Below are positions 32,266-45,200 of a DNA stretch of 64,000 nt, one piece after another. The DNA lies in contig CM034534.1 in assembly GCA_020002185.1 (NCBI GenBank), positions 63,172,771 to 63,236,770 on the forward strand, written 5' to 3'. Origin of the DNA: Paraescarpia echinospica. Lineage: Eukaryota; Annelida; Polychaeta; Sabellida; Siboglinidae. The notes under the pieces were generated by a model that ran no database searches, had not been told where the DNA came from, and worked only from the letters and a program-made list of their open reading frames with translations. The position numbers and the translations under genes are program-made. The first letter of the stretch is position 1, and each line of letters opens with the position of its first letter.

Positions 32266-32905
32266 TATTCGCAATTACATGCAGTGACACTGATCTTACA
32301 CTGATCTGTGTCTGACTGTGAAGGTACCGAGCCACAGAGTCGTCTGAATATGACATTCATCACATGCCTGCATACATACACATCTTGCTGATTATATATC
32401 TGATATCTAGATTGAACGGTGTCCATTCAACACGACATGAACATTACTTATAGACATCATGTTGACGAACACAACGTTTTTCTACAAGATACTGAAATAT
32501 GAACCTAGCTGCACAGATCTTGCAGTCTACTGGCATTAAACTATGAGACAATCAACTGCCAATATTACAAAAAGACTGTATTGTGAGCACACCAGACTTC
32601 ATCTTCAGGACTTGACTCCCATGGGGAGTAACACAGAAAGCAGTCTTGCATTTGGTGCATTTGGGTCCGGCGACGGAATACTGTGAACAATTTATGAACA
32701 TTACTTCATCAAGTTCATGTTGAAATGCAGAACATTACATTATGAACCAGTGACAATTTATTACTTGACTGTACTGAGCTTGCAACATTCATCCAACCTG
32801 TCAGGACACAGTCACACATAGACACAGTGAAGTATGACTACTGTATTGATCTGTTGAGTTTGTGTGCTATTTAGCCAATATTTACTTATTAATAAAGTTA
32901 TTGTT
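32266..32905 (+). ncRNA. Possible second exon of a non-coding transcript
   Basis: A good acceptor (polypyrimidine tract then TTTCAG) ends at 32265, and an AATAAA occurs at about 32892. With the CpG-rich first exon at 31077-31221 this would make a two-exon, polyadenylated RNA. I see no open frame of note in the ~640 bp. Purely signal-based; needs transcript evidence. Confidence 0.3.
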
Positions 32906-33700
32906 AATGATATATATGACTTGTTAATGTATATTTATTATAATGTTTAATGTGGTGGTAAACATTGCATAAATTATATAACTGTCTTAATAATTATGGA
33001 CATTCTAGCCTTTTATCGAAATGTATTGGTCAGTCATTAGCGTGCTAATATTAGCCAATATTAACTTATTAATTAAGTTACTGTTAATGTGAAATGACTG
33101 GTTAATGTATATTTATTACTATAATTAATGTGGTTTACTGCTTTCATAAATGATACAAATATCTTCATAATCATGGACATTATGGCCTTTTACTGAAATG
33201 TGTCCGTTTGTCGAGGTTGCGCACTAATTAGCCAATATTGACTAATTAAATCAATTATTAAATAATTTGTTAATGTATATTTATTACCATTATTAATGTG
33301 GTTATACACATTGCATAATATGTATAAATATCTTCATAGTCATGGACATTATGGCCTTTTAATGATATGTTTTGGTCTGTCGAGGTTGTGCGCTAATTAC
33401 CCAATATTGACTAATTAATTAAATTATTATTATTTTTAAATTCATATTTATTACCATTATTAATGTGGTTATACACATTGCATAATATGTATAAAATCTT
33501 TATAATCATGGACATTATGGCCTTTAAATGGAGCGTTTTGGTCTGTTGAGTTTTGCATGCTACATAACTAAAATTAACTAATTAATTGCATTAATTTGGT
33601 TATAATTAGTACTAAAAATATTAAATATTATAAATTTATTACTCTTGTCAATGTGTTTGAAAACCCTGAAGACAGTATTTAAATATCTGTATAAATAAAA
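32840..33700. repeat. ~170-bp tandem satellite, 4-5 diverged units
   Basis: The landmark 'ggacattatggcctttta' recurs at 32998 (one variant), 33175, 33344 and 33510, spacings 177, 169 and 166 bp. Shared order per unit: 'gctaattagccaatattgac', 'taattaa', 'gtatatttattac', 'taatgtggt', 'cattgcataa', 'atcttcataatcat'. Units are diverged and partly deleted, so the array is old. Confidence 0.88.
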
Positions 33701-35270
33701 AAGTTATTACATTTTAAAGCAAATATTTACCTATAGAAAACACAAAAATGAGTTCATTTTGCCATTGTAAGAGATACACAAAAATGACGCTGTTTTTCCG
33801 TCTTAAAATCGCAATATCTTTTGATCTATTAAAGGTATCTTAATAAAGTAAACAGTTATATGATCCTTAACCTATTACCTTTAATTTAAGCCCATTCCCA
33901 ATGTTTTAGCATGATATTTAATTTTTTGTTGAAGTGCCTATATAATGGCAGACTGTTAGTGTTACATAACAGTGGTTTAATTTCCAGGAATCTCCTGAAT
34001 TTTGCATGTTTTGGGTGTACCCCGGTATATCCCGGAATACAGGCAAATATCCCGGATTTTTGTTTCAAATCCAACATACGTGCTGAATCGATGAAGCTCC
34101 GGCGCGAAATCTCTAACACTGTCAGTGTCACTGGTCACTAGTAAGTTAAGTAACAGCATATACATAATCACCAGTGCACCACTCCCCCACCCCACACTCA
34201 CCCCACGCTGATGAATCTCCCGGAATTAAAGTTGGCACATATACACCAAATAGACGGGCCCAACGGCATAGCGTTTCTTCCAAAAGAAAGATGTAACGTA
34301 TTTGAACGAAATTTTCCAACCGCAAGTTTTAAAATGGCAGTCGGTACGGCAGCGTGGTCGTTGATTTAATCAAACCCAGCGTCGGGCTCAGCCGCAGGCT
34401 CAGGGCCCGCTTTCCCGGCGCCCCCAATACACCTTACCGCAGTGGTATTTGCTTGTACCTACCCACGTCCAAGACTTATTAAGGATCTGAAAACAATTAA
34501 TTTTTAAAGACAAAATCCGCTAATTTTGTTATATTTTGCAGCTACAACCTACAGCTTACAGATACAACCATTGCGTACGGTGATCGACTGGTTTTGGCGC
34601 GCTATTGCATTTACCTCATTCTTTGCAATGCGACAATATTATATAACGATGGCTGTTATTGGCTAGATTCATCGGAGCCATAGGTAGCCGAGACTATTTT
34701 GGAAGAAATTTAATTAGGTCAAGATCAAACCATTCGGCAGATGGTGCTGTGGTAAAATGTGTTTTTCAAACGTTGCATGTGTTTGGTTTGATTCGCGAGA
34801 TGGCAGCACTATCGTTACGGTCCAACAACGCCACAAACGGTACTCGTAAACATTTATAAGGGTTACATATTGAGCCCGTATAGTATATTTGTGGTATGCT
34901 TAATGCGGGAATGCACCACTCAGTGATTAGTGAGTCAGTATACTGCCTATTACTGGTGGTCCCTATTTTAGTTGTAGACAATAGGAAACATTGACATTGT
35001 TTTTAAAAAATTGACAAATTGTTCCGAGATATTTACTCTTTTTTTCTACGTCTGGCTACGATATATTTCATCACATCTGTACAAACAAATTATTTGAAAA
35101 CTTGCTTTGATTGTAATACTTACAATGTAAAAACGGCGAAACTGTGTTACCACGAAAACACGAAGCCGAAGGCGCCAATAATCGCGTTACGTACAATAAT
35201 AATATCTGCTAGGTATGTAACGTTGTTGTTTTATTTGTGTAACTTCTCAAGCATATGTTTATTTTATAGG
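33700..35270. other. No gene recognised
   Basis: Small overlapping open frames on both strands (33886-34201, 34659-34981, 35019-35330) without recognisable motifs or mutual support. GC rises near 34380-34440. Confidence 0.5.
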
Positions 35271-35800
35271 GGAAAAGCCTCTTGTCGGGTGCCTGAAGAG
35301 AGACGCGGTCCAGTACACCATCTTCTTTAACATAAGAGAGAGCTGCACGGAAAGGTGCTCGACAGAAACTAGCTCCTCGTACCAAGACATTCCCATCAGC
35401 ATCAACACAACTATCTCCTCAACCAGCATTACCCTGTCATGTTGTCCCAGATGTTGGATAGCAGGTTGATGCCCAGGAATATTTCGATCGTCCTGGTGCT
35501 GTGTCTGCCACAACACAGACCTACAATGCATCCCAGTCAACACCTCAGATGCTGCTACAAATGTCCGCTTGCTCACGTTCTCAGCAGACAGATACAAGAA
35601 TGATCCTGCTGAATTGCATTGTTTTAATGGTCTTGAGAATTACCAAAAGTTCATGTGGGTATTATGTACTCTTGGACAAGGAGCATACCATCTCACTTAT
35701 ATGTATGGCCCTGCGAGTGAGAGCATTTCCGCGCTGGACAGTTGTTTGTGTTAATCAAGCTGAGAATGCATTTTTACAGTGAAAGAATTCAAAGCGAAAC
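35271..35800 (+). pseudogene. DDE_4-type (Harbinger/ISL2EU-like) transposase fragment, HTH region
   Basis: In one frame: LLTFSADRYKNDPAELHCFN, GLENYQKFMWVLCTLGQGAY, HLTYMYGPASESISALD. A one-base shift gives LFVLIKLRMHFY. This matches the conserved helix-turn-helix region that precedes the catalytic domain in DDE_4-type transposases (F-x-G-L...F...L...L-x-Y...L-x-x-x-D-Q-L-x-x-x-L-x-K-L-R). The frame break at 'ctggacagttg' and absence of a downstream DDE domain make it a relic. An acceptor-like TTTTATAG precedes it at 35270. Confidence 0.5.
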
Positions 35801-36674
35801 TGTACATTAAAATTACGTAATAATTCATGAATGTTAATTGTTTGAATCGTATAATACAGTTGAAATAAATTACTGGTACAATAACTAAATAAATCTGTGT
35901 TCACTACCTGAAAACTATACCAAGGTATATCACAAAATTATATGTGTTTATGAACTTCATGTATGTGTTCGTGTGAGGGTTAAGTGAAAAGATGAACTTC
36001 TGTAAAAAAAAACTTGTATTCTGAAGCCATTTTATTTTGCAGATATTCAGCATGTACTAATTAATTATTCGAGTAATGGTTACAGTCCTTTAAATTTGTA
36101 GTTATTTGAAAAATCGAAAAATTCACAATTTTAAAGGAATGCAAAATATAAGGGTTATACAGTAATTACATCTTAATTATCTGGTATATCAGAAGATTGT
36201 TTTATTGATAGACATGAATAGCCCACTTACAACAGTGATGAATCCCCGGGCCAGGGATACATCTTATAATAAATCATATTTATTTTTCCCTTCCCTTACC
36301 AGACCCCAACCCCCCTCCCCTTGTAACATTATTGATGTTTGAAGCTTACGTTTATACCAAAATAACATCATAATAACGTCACGTAATTCCCACAGAACCA
36401 TTGGTTCCCACTTATCTATAGATGGCAGCCGACTCCTACGTAGGGTCAATGTCCGCAACAAATTGACAGTCACAAATTCTACGGGGGACCGTAACGCTGA
36501 TGCTGCCATCTGGCGAGTTCGTCGGAAGCGCGTTTACGAGTCCGTCATTATAACGGGACGAGTAACTATGGTCGAGCCAAGAAAGATCAGTCAATCTATG
36601 TACATGCATTGTATTGTATTAATTCATGTACGCTGTAATGTATTAATTCGCACCATGGGTCATTGAAAGTTTCT
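35801..36674. other. No gene recognised
   Basis: AT-rich. A short imperfect inverted pair, 'agatggcagccgactcc' (36420) and 'gctgccatctggcgagttcg' (36503), sits just before copy B of the duplication; its class is unknown. Confidence 0.45.
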
Positions 36675-38249
36675 TTGCGTACTTCGTTATGCGGATTTTC
36701 TCGGTCAGAAGTTGGTTCAGAAGTCAGAAGTCAGAAGATGGTTTCAATTTATTCACACTTTGAAATACCCAACATTCTATCAATCAAATAAAGCTCTTGT
36801 ACACGTAGTTCTGTTGTTTCTTATTTGCATGGATTTTTAAAATGCACTCTGTACATAAAAGCACAGTTCATGGTCGCATGCCAATTATAACCACCGTCTG
36901 TATCCTTAGCACGTTGTCGTTGAGGGTAGGCGGAAGCACGGAGTAATTTAGTTTCGGCTATCACGAACTGGCGAGATCATCATATATATCAGGCACGGAC
37001 TACGCCACGTTCAGATTCTAGGCCTCGCCCTGGACTCGCGGTAATGCCATTATATGAACATAATATGTTTTCCTGTCGAGATCCTATCCACCGAGGCGTA
37101 GCAGTGCTGTCGAAAGTGGTCCGGCCCGACGTGAGATATTTTAGAAAAATGCCACCACAATGGTGCATGTTGGCTAATTTTATAGCAATTGTTTAGGCTT
37201 AGAAATAAATCTACTTCCCACCTCATTTATTTACATCACACTATTCTGATATATTGCTTCCACCAATATCTGCGCTGACATGACCACAGTAGTTAGGCGG
37301 ATTATCACACAAAATAGGCACGATTTTGCACTTTGGTATACGATTGTGACACTGTATACGTATTCTACTTGGGGCTCTGATGATTTTGTGATGTAGTGCC
37401 AGTTGAACGGCGCCCTTGGTGACCTGCAGCGCCACCTCGTGGTCTAATTTTGCTGTATTGCAGGTTTGGGCTATAGCATAACATTTATTTGATCAATTAG
37501 GATTAAAAATGGCTTAAGGTGATTCACATATAAATATCCTTAGATGACATTCACAAAGAGGTGCATCTAAGGACGCTAAAGTAATTAAAAATAGAGATTA
37601 AAGTCAAAAACGTGTGAAATTGTTTTTAAAAATAGTTTGTTGGTTATCTATGTAAAGTTCATTGTAATAGTACATGCAAATTTACATATATAGACATGAT
37701 GTATGTGTATAACTCAAACTGTCAGGACAACTTGGAGCATATCACTATCCCATTCCTTGGTCCCTTATTCGGTTAAACCAGAAAACACGCAGTAACGTAG
37801 TATAGCGTAAAATAATATCTTTTTGGCTAACCATGCCGTTTTGGGACATTATTGGCCTTTATAATTAGAACATTTTGCTTAATTATTGGAACCAAACTAA
37901 TCAGACGAGGGGATTAAATGGTTAGTGTAAGTCTCATCATTAATTAGGTTGACGATTATTATTACACGTAGTTAGAATTTGGTTCAGTTGTGGTTGGGGC
38001 TAATCCTACATTGAATCCCTCATCAATATTTTGATGGGGGCTCGATATAGGATTAACCCCCTGTATTTGGGGAAAGGGTGCATTTTATTGTTTTGGTTAG
38101 TGTCAAGGCGGCTGCAGTTTGAACGATTGGTGAGCTTCAATTCAAGGGGCAGGAGTGGATTTGGAGGTTTTTGGTGAGCCTAGGGGAGTACAATTTTGGG
38201 CTTTTGTTAATGCCTCAAGCGGGTGTAATTGGACGTTTTTGATGTTACA

Positions 38250-39592
38250 CGTATCTACAACGTCGACGAAGCAGGATTTAGCACAGTGCAAAAACCTCCA
38301 AACGTACAATAGCCAAGAAAGGTGCTAAACAAGTGAGTGCGACAACAATAGAGACCGAGGTGTAACCATCATAGCTGTATGCTGCTTCAATGCTGCTGGA
38401 ACCTACCTACCCCCCATTATATTATTAACAAGAAAACAGTTTGCTCGATGCTCTGGCGAGCGGTGCTCCGCCAGGAAGCCTCGTCTTTGCAACGAGTCAG
38501 GATGGGAGGATAGGAAGTTGTTTGTGAGGTGGCTCCAACATTTCGTTTCCTGTGCAAAACCCACCGCTGAGAGGCCAGGCCGCTCCGCGCATAGGACGCA
38601 GCCCATGTGGTGTACTACAACCAAGCAGCTGAACAATGGTTGCGGACAAATCCTGGGAGAAAACAGCACATACAATGTGTGCGGACTGTTTTGTGAGGAT
38701 AATATGACAACAGCGACCATGACGACAACAATAAATGGATTCAAGAGATATGGAATCTGGCCATGCTCAAAGAACGTCTTTGAAGAGCATGAGTTCTTGT
38801 CGTCCACCGTCTGTCCCCCAAACCCGGCGCCGCCTGTGCCAGTCTCTTCAACAGACCGCAGTTCATCGCCCTCGCCACCGCCACCAGTTCCGCTACGCTC
38901 AACACGACCTGAAAGACCCAGATAACCCCGTCCTGTGCCGCCCAGACCATCTCATGCCCATCCTCCATTACCTCCACGTTCTTCAAGATCTTGTGTTAAT
39001 CCAGATTTGCCAATGTCTGCAAGATCTGAGACGGAAAGGTCAACCCCACCTAGATCCGGAAGTGGTGATGGTCCATGTGTTTACTTGGATTCTGTACTAA
39101 GATCGTCCGTCAAGGTTATTCACACTAACCCAGACGGCAGATGTTTCTTCAGAAGTGTAGCAATTTCCCAGAACCAGCAGTTGCAAAACACTGTGAGAAA
39201 CCGAAACAAACTTTCCTTGGAAAATCAGAGAGAATACACTTGCGGATAAGTTTAGAACAGAGGTAATTGAGTACATATGTACGAACTTCCAGTCATGCTC
39301 TTCCCTGCTTCTAGATGTGATCAATGCTGGCCTACCGCAGGTCGCAAGACATTACCAGTCAATGACAGAAAGGCTGTGTGCGATGTTCAGTCCCAAAATA
39401 ATGCCAGACGAGATGGAGGTGTTTGCCATGTCTAAGGTCCCCAAGAAGCCCATCGTAGTTGTGGGCGACACCTTCCGCAGCATCATCAAGTAAGGGATGG
39501 GGAATTATGCCGAAGAGAGTCATATCTACGTCATGTACACAGCGAGAGTGCAAGACGTTGGCCACTACGACTGCGTTGTGGTTAGTAAATAA
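38250..39592 (+). pseudogene. Decayed pogo transposase-OTU fusion (copy B)
   Basis: Same structure as copy A: VDEAG first-aspartate block, AKPTAERP, internal deletion, GFKRYGIWPCSKNVFEE, proline-rich linker, NPDGRCFFRS, LADKF, GHYDCVV. Extra damage is a TAA in the linker (38923-38925) and a TAA shortly after the His block (39590-39592), where copy A reads on. The shared frameshifts show both copies derive from an already dead element. Confidence 0.72.
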
Positions 39593-39863
39593 AAAGGTCA
39601 GTGTCCTATATATTTCATAATACATGTATAATTACTTTTATAAATATATGAGAGAGGGATGTTCCGGAGCGTGTGCTCTATCTTTTCAATTCAATTGTAT
39701 AAGGCCTATCAATACGATGTAGTTTAGATCAGGAGTTTGAAAGCCCCACTCTCCCCTCTCCACCACCCCCCGACAAAACATTAGTCCTGATATTTTTCTA
39801 CAAAAGAAAATGAGTGTTCACGGAAGCTATAGATGGAAACAGGAAACCCAGTAACAGGCATAC

Positions 39864-40730
39864 GATGATATAACAGGCAAGGTATTTTTTGCGGATGATA
39901 CAAAATTGTTTAGAAGGATTAAACATGATAGAGATAGACAGCATTTAAAAGATGATCTTGAGAGGTAGATCAAATGGTCTGAAAAATGGCAAAGGTTGTT
40001 CAATTTGGGGAAATGTAAATGCCTCCACACAGGACATGGGAACGAAGATGTAGAATATACAATGGGGGTACTGTACTAAGTACTACTGTAAAAGAAAAGG
40101 ACTTAGGGTTAACCATTAGTGTTGATATGAAGATTTCAGAGCAGTGCGGTATTGCCGCTTCAAATGAAAATCAAATCCTTGGATTAATTAGGCGAAATAT
40201 AACGTATAAGGAAAAAGAGCTAATAATACCACTGTACAAAACAATAGTTAGGCCTCATTATATCAAAATTTAGGGATCTTAGTTATGAAATACGCCTAAA
40301 TGAATGCGGTTTAATAACTCTAGAGAACAGGAGATTGAGAGAAGATCAGATAGAAGTGTTTAAAATATTGAATGGTTATGAAAATATTGATAGAAATATT
40401 TGTTTCTCTGTTAAGAAAGATAGAAGGACCAAAGGACATGAAGTTACAATAGTAAAGGAGCAGTGTAGATTAGACATAAGAACGTTCTCATTCTCACAAA
40501 GGACTGTAAATGAATGGAACAGATTATCTCCTGATTGTGTTGGTGCTAGTAGCGTGAATATGTTTAAACATAAAATCGACACATACCTTAAAAGGGCGGG
40601 ATACACATAGATAAAAAAAAGTATTGGACTCTCGAATCTCGATAAGCCAAAAGGCTTCCTTGTCCACCTGCCATCTAGAGTTAATTTTCTGGATGGCAAT
40701 CTTGTTAAATATTCCCTTTAAACAAATGTG
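39864..40730 (+). mobile_element. CR1-like LINE 3' fragment (copy B)
   Basis: Duplicate of 3190-4055 with the same 5' truncation and internal deletion. It ends in the frame with VNEWNRLSPDCVGAS and the 3' stem-loop tail. Confidence 0.85.
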
Positions 40731-42209
40731 ATCCCAAAGTTATCACTGAATGCTCTGTTGTAGGACTTAGTGGACATTTTTCCATTTCAGATCAGAGAGG
40801 GCATCAAACATGTCTTAATTTGACGAGTATTACATTCACTTTGGATAAAATGGGTATGGCGTGTCGTAATCCATCCAACAGCTGCGGATATGATCTAAGA
40901 ATTCTAAGCCTTTCTGGCGTTACACATTCATGATTTTCAAACAGCAGTAACCCAAGAAAGAAGCTAAATTGCTGGGCACATCAGACAACATATTTGAAGA
41001 TGACAATATTATCTTTACAATGACATAGACAATAAAATCTACGGTTGCAATTTCAGGTATCGCTTTTTGAATGTTGATTGGTGGACTTCCCTCCTGGGTG
41101 GAATTAGAAAACTAAAAATCTATACGAACCACCCTGGCGGGCCCACTAGCTTGCCTACCGCACTTAGCATCATACACGAGAAACTGACGAAGATATGTCT
41201 GGACAGACGGGAACACATTCTGAGATCCACACTCCGTTCTGTAATATCATATAGACGTCAGAACATGTGGGGGGTCTTCGGGGCTCAGCCCACCAATAAT
41301 TTAGGTGGGGTCTGGTGATAGGACTAGCCCCCAATATTTAGGGAAGATGGGTGATTTTTGTATGTGCAATTTTAGGTTATTGGTCTGCCAGCAAATCGAG
41401 GTTTTTGGAGAGTCAATATGGTGTTTTTCAGAACGTCAATGTGGTGTTTTGGCGAACCTCAAGGAGGGGTGCAGATCGAAGATTTTGGAGAGCCTCAGGC
41501 CCCCTGCCCCAATATTCACCACGTTTCGACGCCAGTAGATGGCAGACTGCCCTACGACTAGAATACGTGTAGTTAACGTACCTTTCGAGCATTCGTACGT
41601 CTCCCCCGCCGGAGCCCTGTAGTTGTACTTGAACACGTCAGTATACGTCGGCGCCTGTATAAACAACAACGAATAGCTGTATGGGTATGGTAACCAAGGC
41701 GTCAGAAACGGGGGACTGAGTTTCTCACTATTTTTGTTGGGGCTGGAGATAGGATTAGCCCCCAATATATTTAGGGAAGTGGTGCAATTGGAGGTTTTTG
41801 GAGAGCCTCAATGTGGGATTTCTTGGGAAATCTCAAGGGAATACAACTGGAGGTTTGTGTAGATCCTCAACCCCTGAATATTCATCAGGCTCTGGCGCCA
41901 TTGGGTAAGGTACATTTGAATGCAATCATACCATGTTAAACCGACCTTGTATGTTCCTCATTTTTGTATAATGCTTTAATACAAGAATAAATAGGTTGAT
42001 ACTGCAAACTACATCCAACAACCCCCCCCCCCCCGTTGATGCTCGTTCAAGCAGAAGGGGGCTGGATCGACGCCTGCACTGATTATGGATTCGACAGTGT
42101 GTCGATTTCAAGGTGCACGACTCAATCAACCACACAATCGGCGAACCTGTAGGCTACTGACGCATTACTGTTTCTGCTGCTGTTTCCTAACCAGCTCTGG
42201 ACACTTTAA

Positions 42210-45200
42210 GAAGATTTAACGAGATTGCCACCCAGAGAATGAACCCTAGAGGGCAGGTGGACAAGGAAGCCTTTTGGCATATGGAGAGTTCATTTTGTAT
42301 CTACATGTATCCCGGAATGTTTCGATTTTATTGTTAAACATATTCACGCTACTAGGAGATAATCTGTTCCATTCATTTGCAGTCCTTTGTGAAAATGAAA
42401 ACTTTCTTATATCTAATCTACACTGCTCCTTTGCTAATGTAATGTCATGTCCTCCAGTCCTTCTCTCTTTCTTAACTGACAAAAAATATTTATATCAATA
42501 TTTTTTATAACCATTCAATATTTTAAACACTTCTATTTGATCTCCTCTCAATCTCCTGGTCTCTAGAGTTGTTAAACCACGTTCTTTTATTTTATTTCTT
42601 AAATAAGATCCCTCAGTTTTGGTATAATTTTAGTCGCTCTCCTCTGTACTCTTTCTAGCATATCTACGTTCTTCTTGCGATATGGCCCCCAAGCTTGTAT
42701 ACAATATCTTAAATGAGGCCTAACTATTGTTTTGTACAGCGGTATCATTAGTTCTTTTTCCTTATATGCTATATTTTGCCTAATAATTAATCCATGGATT
42801 TGATTTCCCTTTGAAGATGCAATTCCGCACTGCTCTAAAACCTTCATATCTGCACTAATGGTTAACCCTAAGTCTTTTTCTTTTACAGTAGTACTTAGTA
42901 CAGTACCCCTCATTGTATATTTACATCTTCGTTCCCATGTCCTGTGTGGAGGCATTTGCATTTCCCAAAATTGCACAACATTTGCCAGTTTTCTGACCAT
43001 TTGATCAACCTGTCAAGATCATCTTGTAAATGCTGTCTATCTCCGTCACGTTTAATCTTTCTAAACACTTTTGTATCATCTCCAAATTTCAACACCTTGC
43101 TAGCTATATCATCGTCCAAATCGTTGATATATATTAAGAATAATATAGGTCCAAGTACTGATCCCTGTGGTACCCCACTCAAAACTGATTTCCAGTTTGA
43201 AGCCTCCCCATCAACTACTACTCGTTATCTTCTGTCAATCAGCCATTTTTCTATCCAGTTAATTGTACCATTTCCTATGCCATGGACCTTTAGTTTAAGC
43301 AGTAATCTTTAATGTGGCACTTTGTCGAAAGCTTTCTGAAAATTTAAGTAGATTATAAATACTGGTGATACATCGTCTACCCACTTAATGATATCTTAAA
43401 AAAAATATATATATATTTGTTAAGCATGACCTCGCTTTTAGAAACCTGTTTTGAGATAGGTTGAATAAATTTAAGCTTAACAAAAAAATCCACCATGTGA
43501 TCTTTAATTAGGCTTTCTAATAATTTGCAAATCACTGATGTTAAGCTAACTGGTCTATAGTTCTCTGACTTGTTTCTCGAAATTTAAATAACGATATAAT
43601 GTTTGCTTCTTTCCATTCTAAAGGAACCTCTCCACTACAATTATTTCCAGCAGTAGTTTGGGTGGAATCCCATCCACCCCAAGTGATTTATTATCATTCA
43701 TAGCTCTTATTTTCTTAGCTGCAATTTCCCGGGTTACAAATAACTGTCATAAAAAGTCTGGTAAAGACCGAACTAAGATTTAAGGGGTGTACGGCAAGCA
43801 TCAAGACAAATGCTGGAAATACAGAGGAAATCAAGATTGAAGTTGGTCTACACTAGGGGTCGGCCTTTAGTCCTTTACTTTGTATCATTATCCTGGACGT
43901 AATTACAGAGGAGATCAAGGAGCAGACACCCTGGGCTATGTTGTTCTCGGATGACCTGGTGTTGTGTGATTCAGACGGAGGTAGGATAGAAGAGAGATTG
44001 AACAAATGGAGAGAAAAAATTGAGAGATGTGGGCTAAAGATCAGCAGAACGAAGACGGAACACCTTCCGCCAATGGGGCTCACAGAGCCGGTGAAGATAA
44101 AAAAGTATGGGTCTCAGGAAAAGGTAAACCTTCCAACAATATAGACCTTTATGTACCTTGGCTCTGTCTTAGACAAGGAGGGAGGTGTCAATAAGGAAAC
44201 CAAGAGCTGAGTGTCAAAGGGGTGGGCTAGGTGGAGGGAACTATCTGGAGTGATATGTTATAAGAAGGTGCCACAAAAAATAAAGGTCCTGCTCTACAAA
44301 ACGATAATTAGGCTGACACTTTTCTATGGCTGTGAAACGTGGCTACTATCGACAAGAGACGACTGACAACAACGGAGATGAGAATGATTAGATGGGCAGT
44401 GGGTGTACGCCTGCAGGAGCACCGGAGGAACGAGGACATCTTGAAAGAAGCCGATGTGGAGAGCATTGTTGTCATCATGAGGAGAAGAAAGTTGGAGTGG
44501 TTTGGTCATGTGAAAAGAAGGAAAGAAAGGGAAGATGAAGATAGAGGGGACACGAGCGAGAGGGAGGCCCAAGTTGAGATGGCAGGACGCAGCGAGGACA
44601 GATTTAAAGGCATGGCAGATGAAGGAAGGATGGGCTGAGGACAGGAAGAAGTGGAAGAGACTTAGCAAAACCCGCCACCCCGCATAAGGACAAGGCGGGG
44701 AAAGGTGAGAAAGGTGAGAAAAAGACCGAACTAAAATACTTATTCAGGTCTTCTGCCATTAAGAATCCCTCTGATATTATATTCCCAGCACAATCTTCTA
44801 GAGGACCGACCTTATCCTGAACTTTCGGTTTGCTCAGAACATATGCATAAAAACTCTTGCTAACATGTTTCATATTATAAGCTAATTTGTACAGCTTCTC
44901 TTTGAACTTCTAATTTCGGTTGTAGCTTGGTTAAGTGCTTTTTTTAATAAATGTTGTAGTCTTCATCATTTCCAGTACGTCTATATGACTTCCATTTGTT
45001 TGTACTTAATTTTTTCTAATGGCTTCTTTCAATAAGTGTTTCTTTTTGGACCGTTTCCCTTGGTTTTTTTAAGGGTACAAATTTATCGACTATGCACTTA
45101 ATTTCAATCTTTAATATATTCCAGCATTTCGTTGCCGTCTTATTTTTCAGTGTGTTATTCCAGTCTATCTTTGCAAATATTTCCTGATGTCCTGATACCT

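Larger units (their letters stand above)
36675..43643. repeat. ~7-kb direct segmental duplication, copy B
   Basis: Collinear with 1-6960. Differences include an added stop in the pogo-OTU frame (AGATAA at 38921-38926 versus AGATCA), a C-run expansion near 42024 and scattered substitutions. Here the flanking LINE continues past 43643, whereas copy A ends at the gap. Confidence 0.95.
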
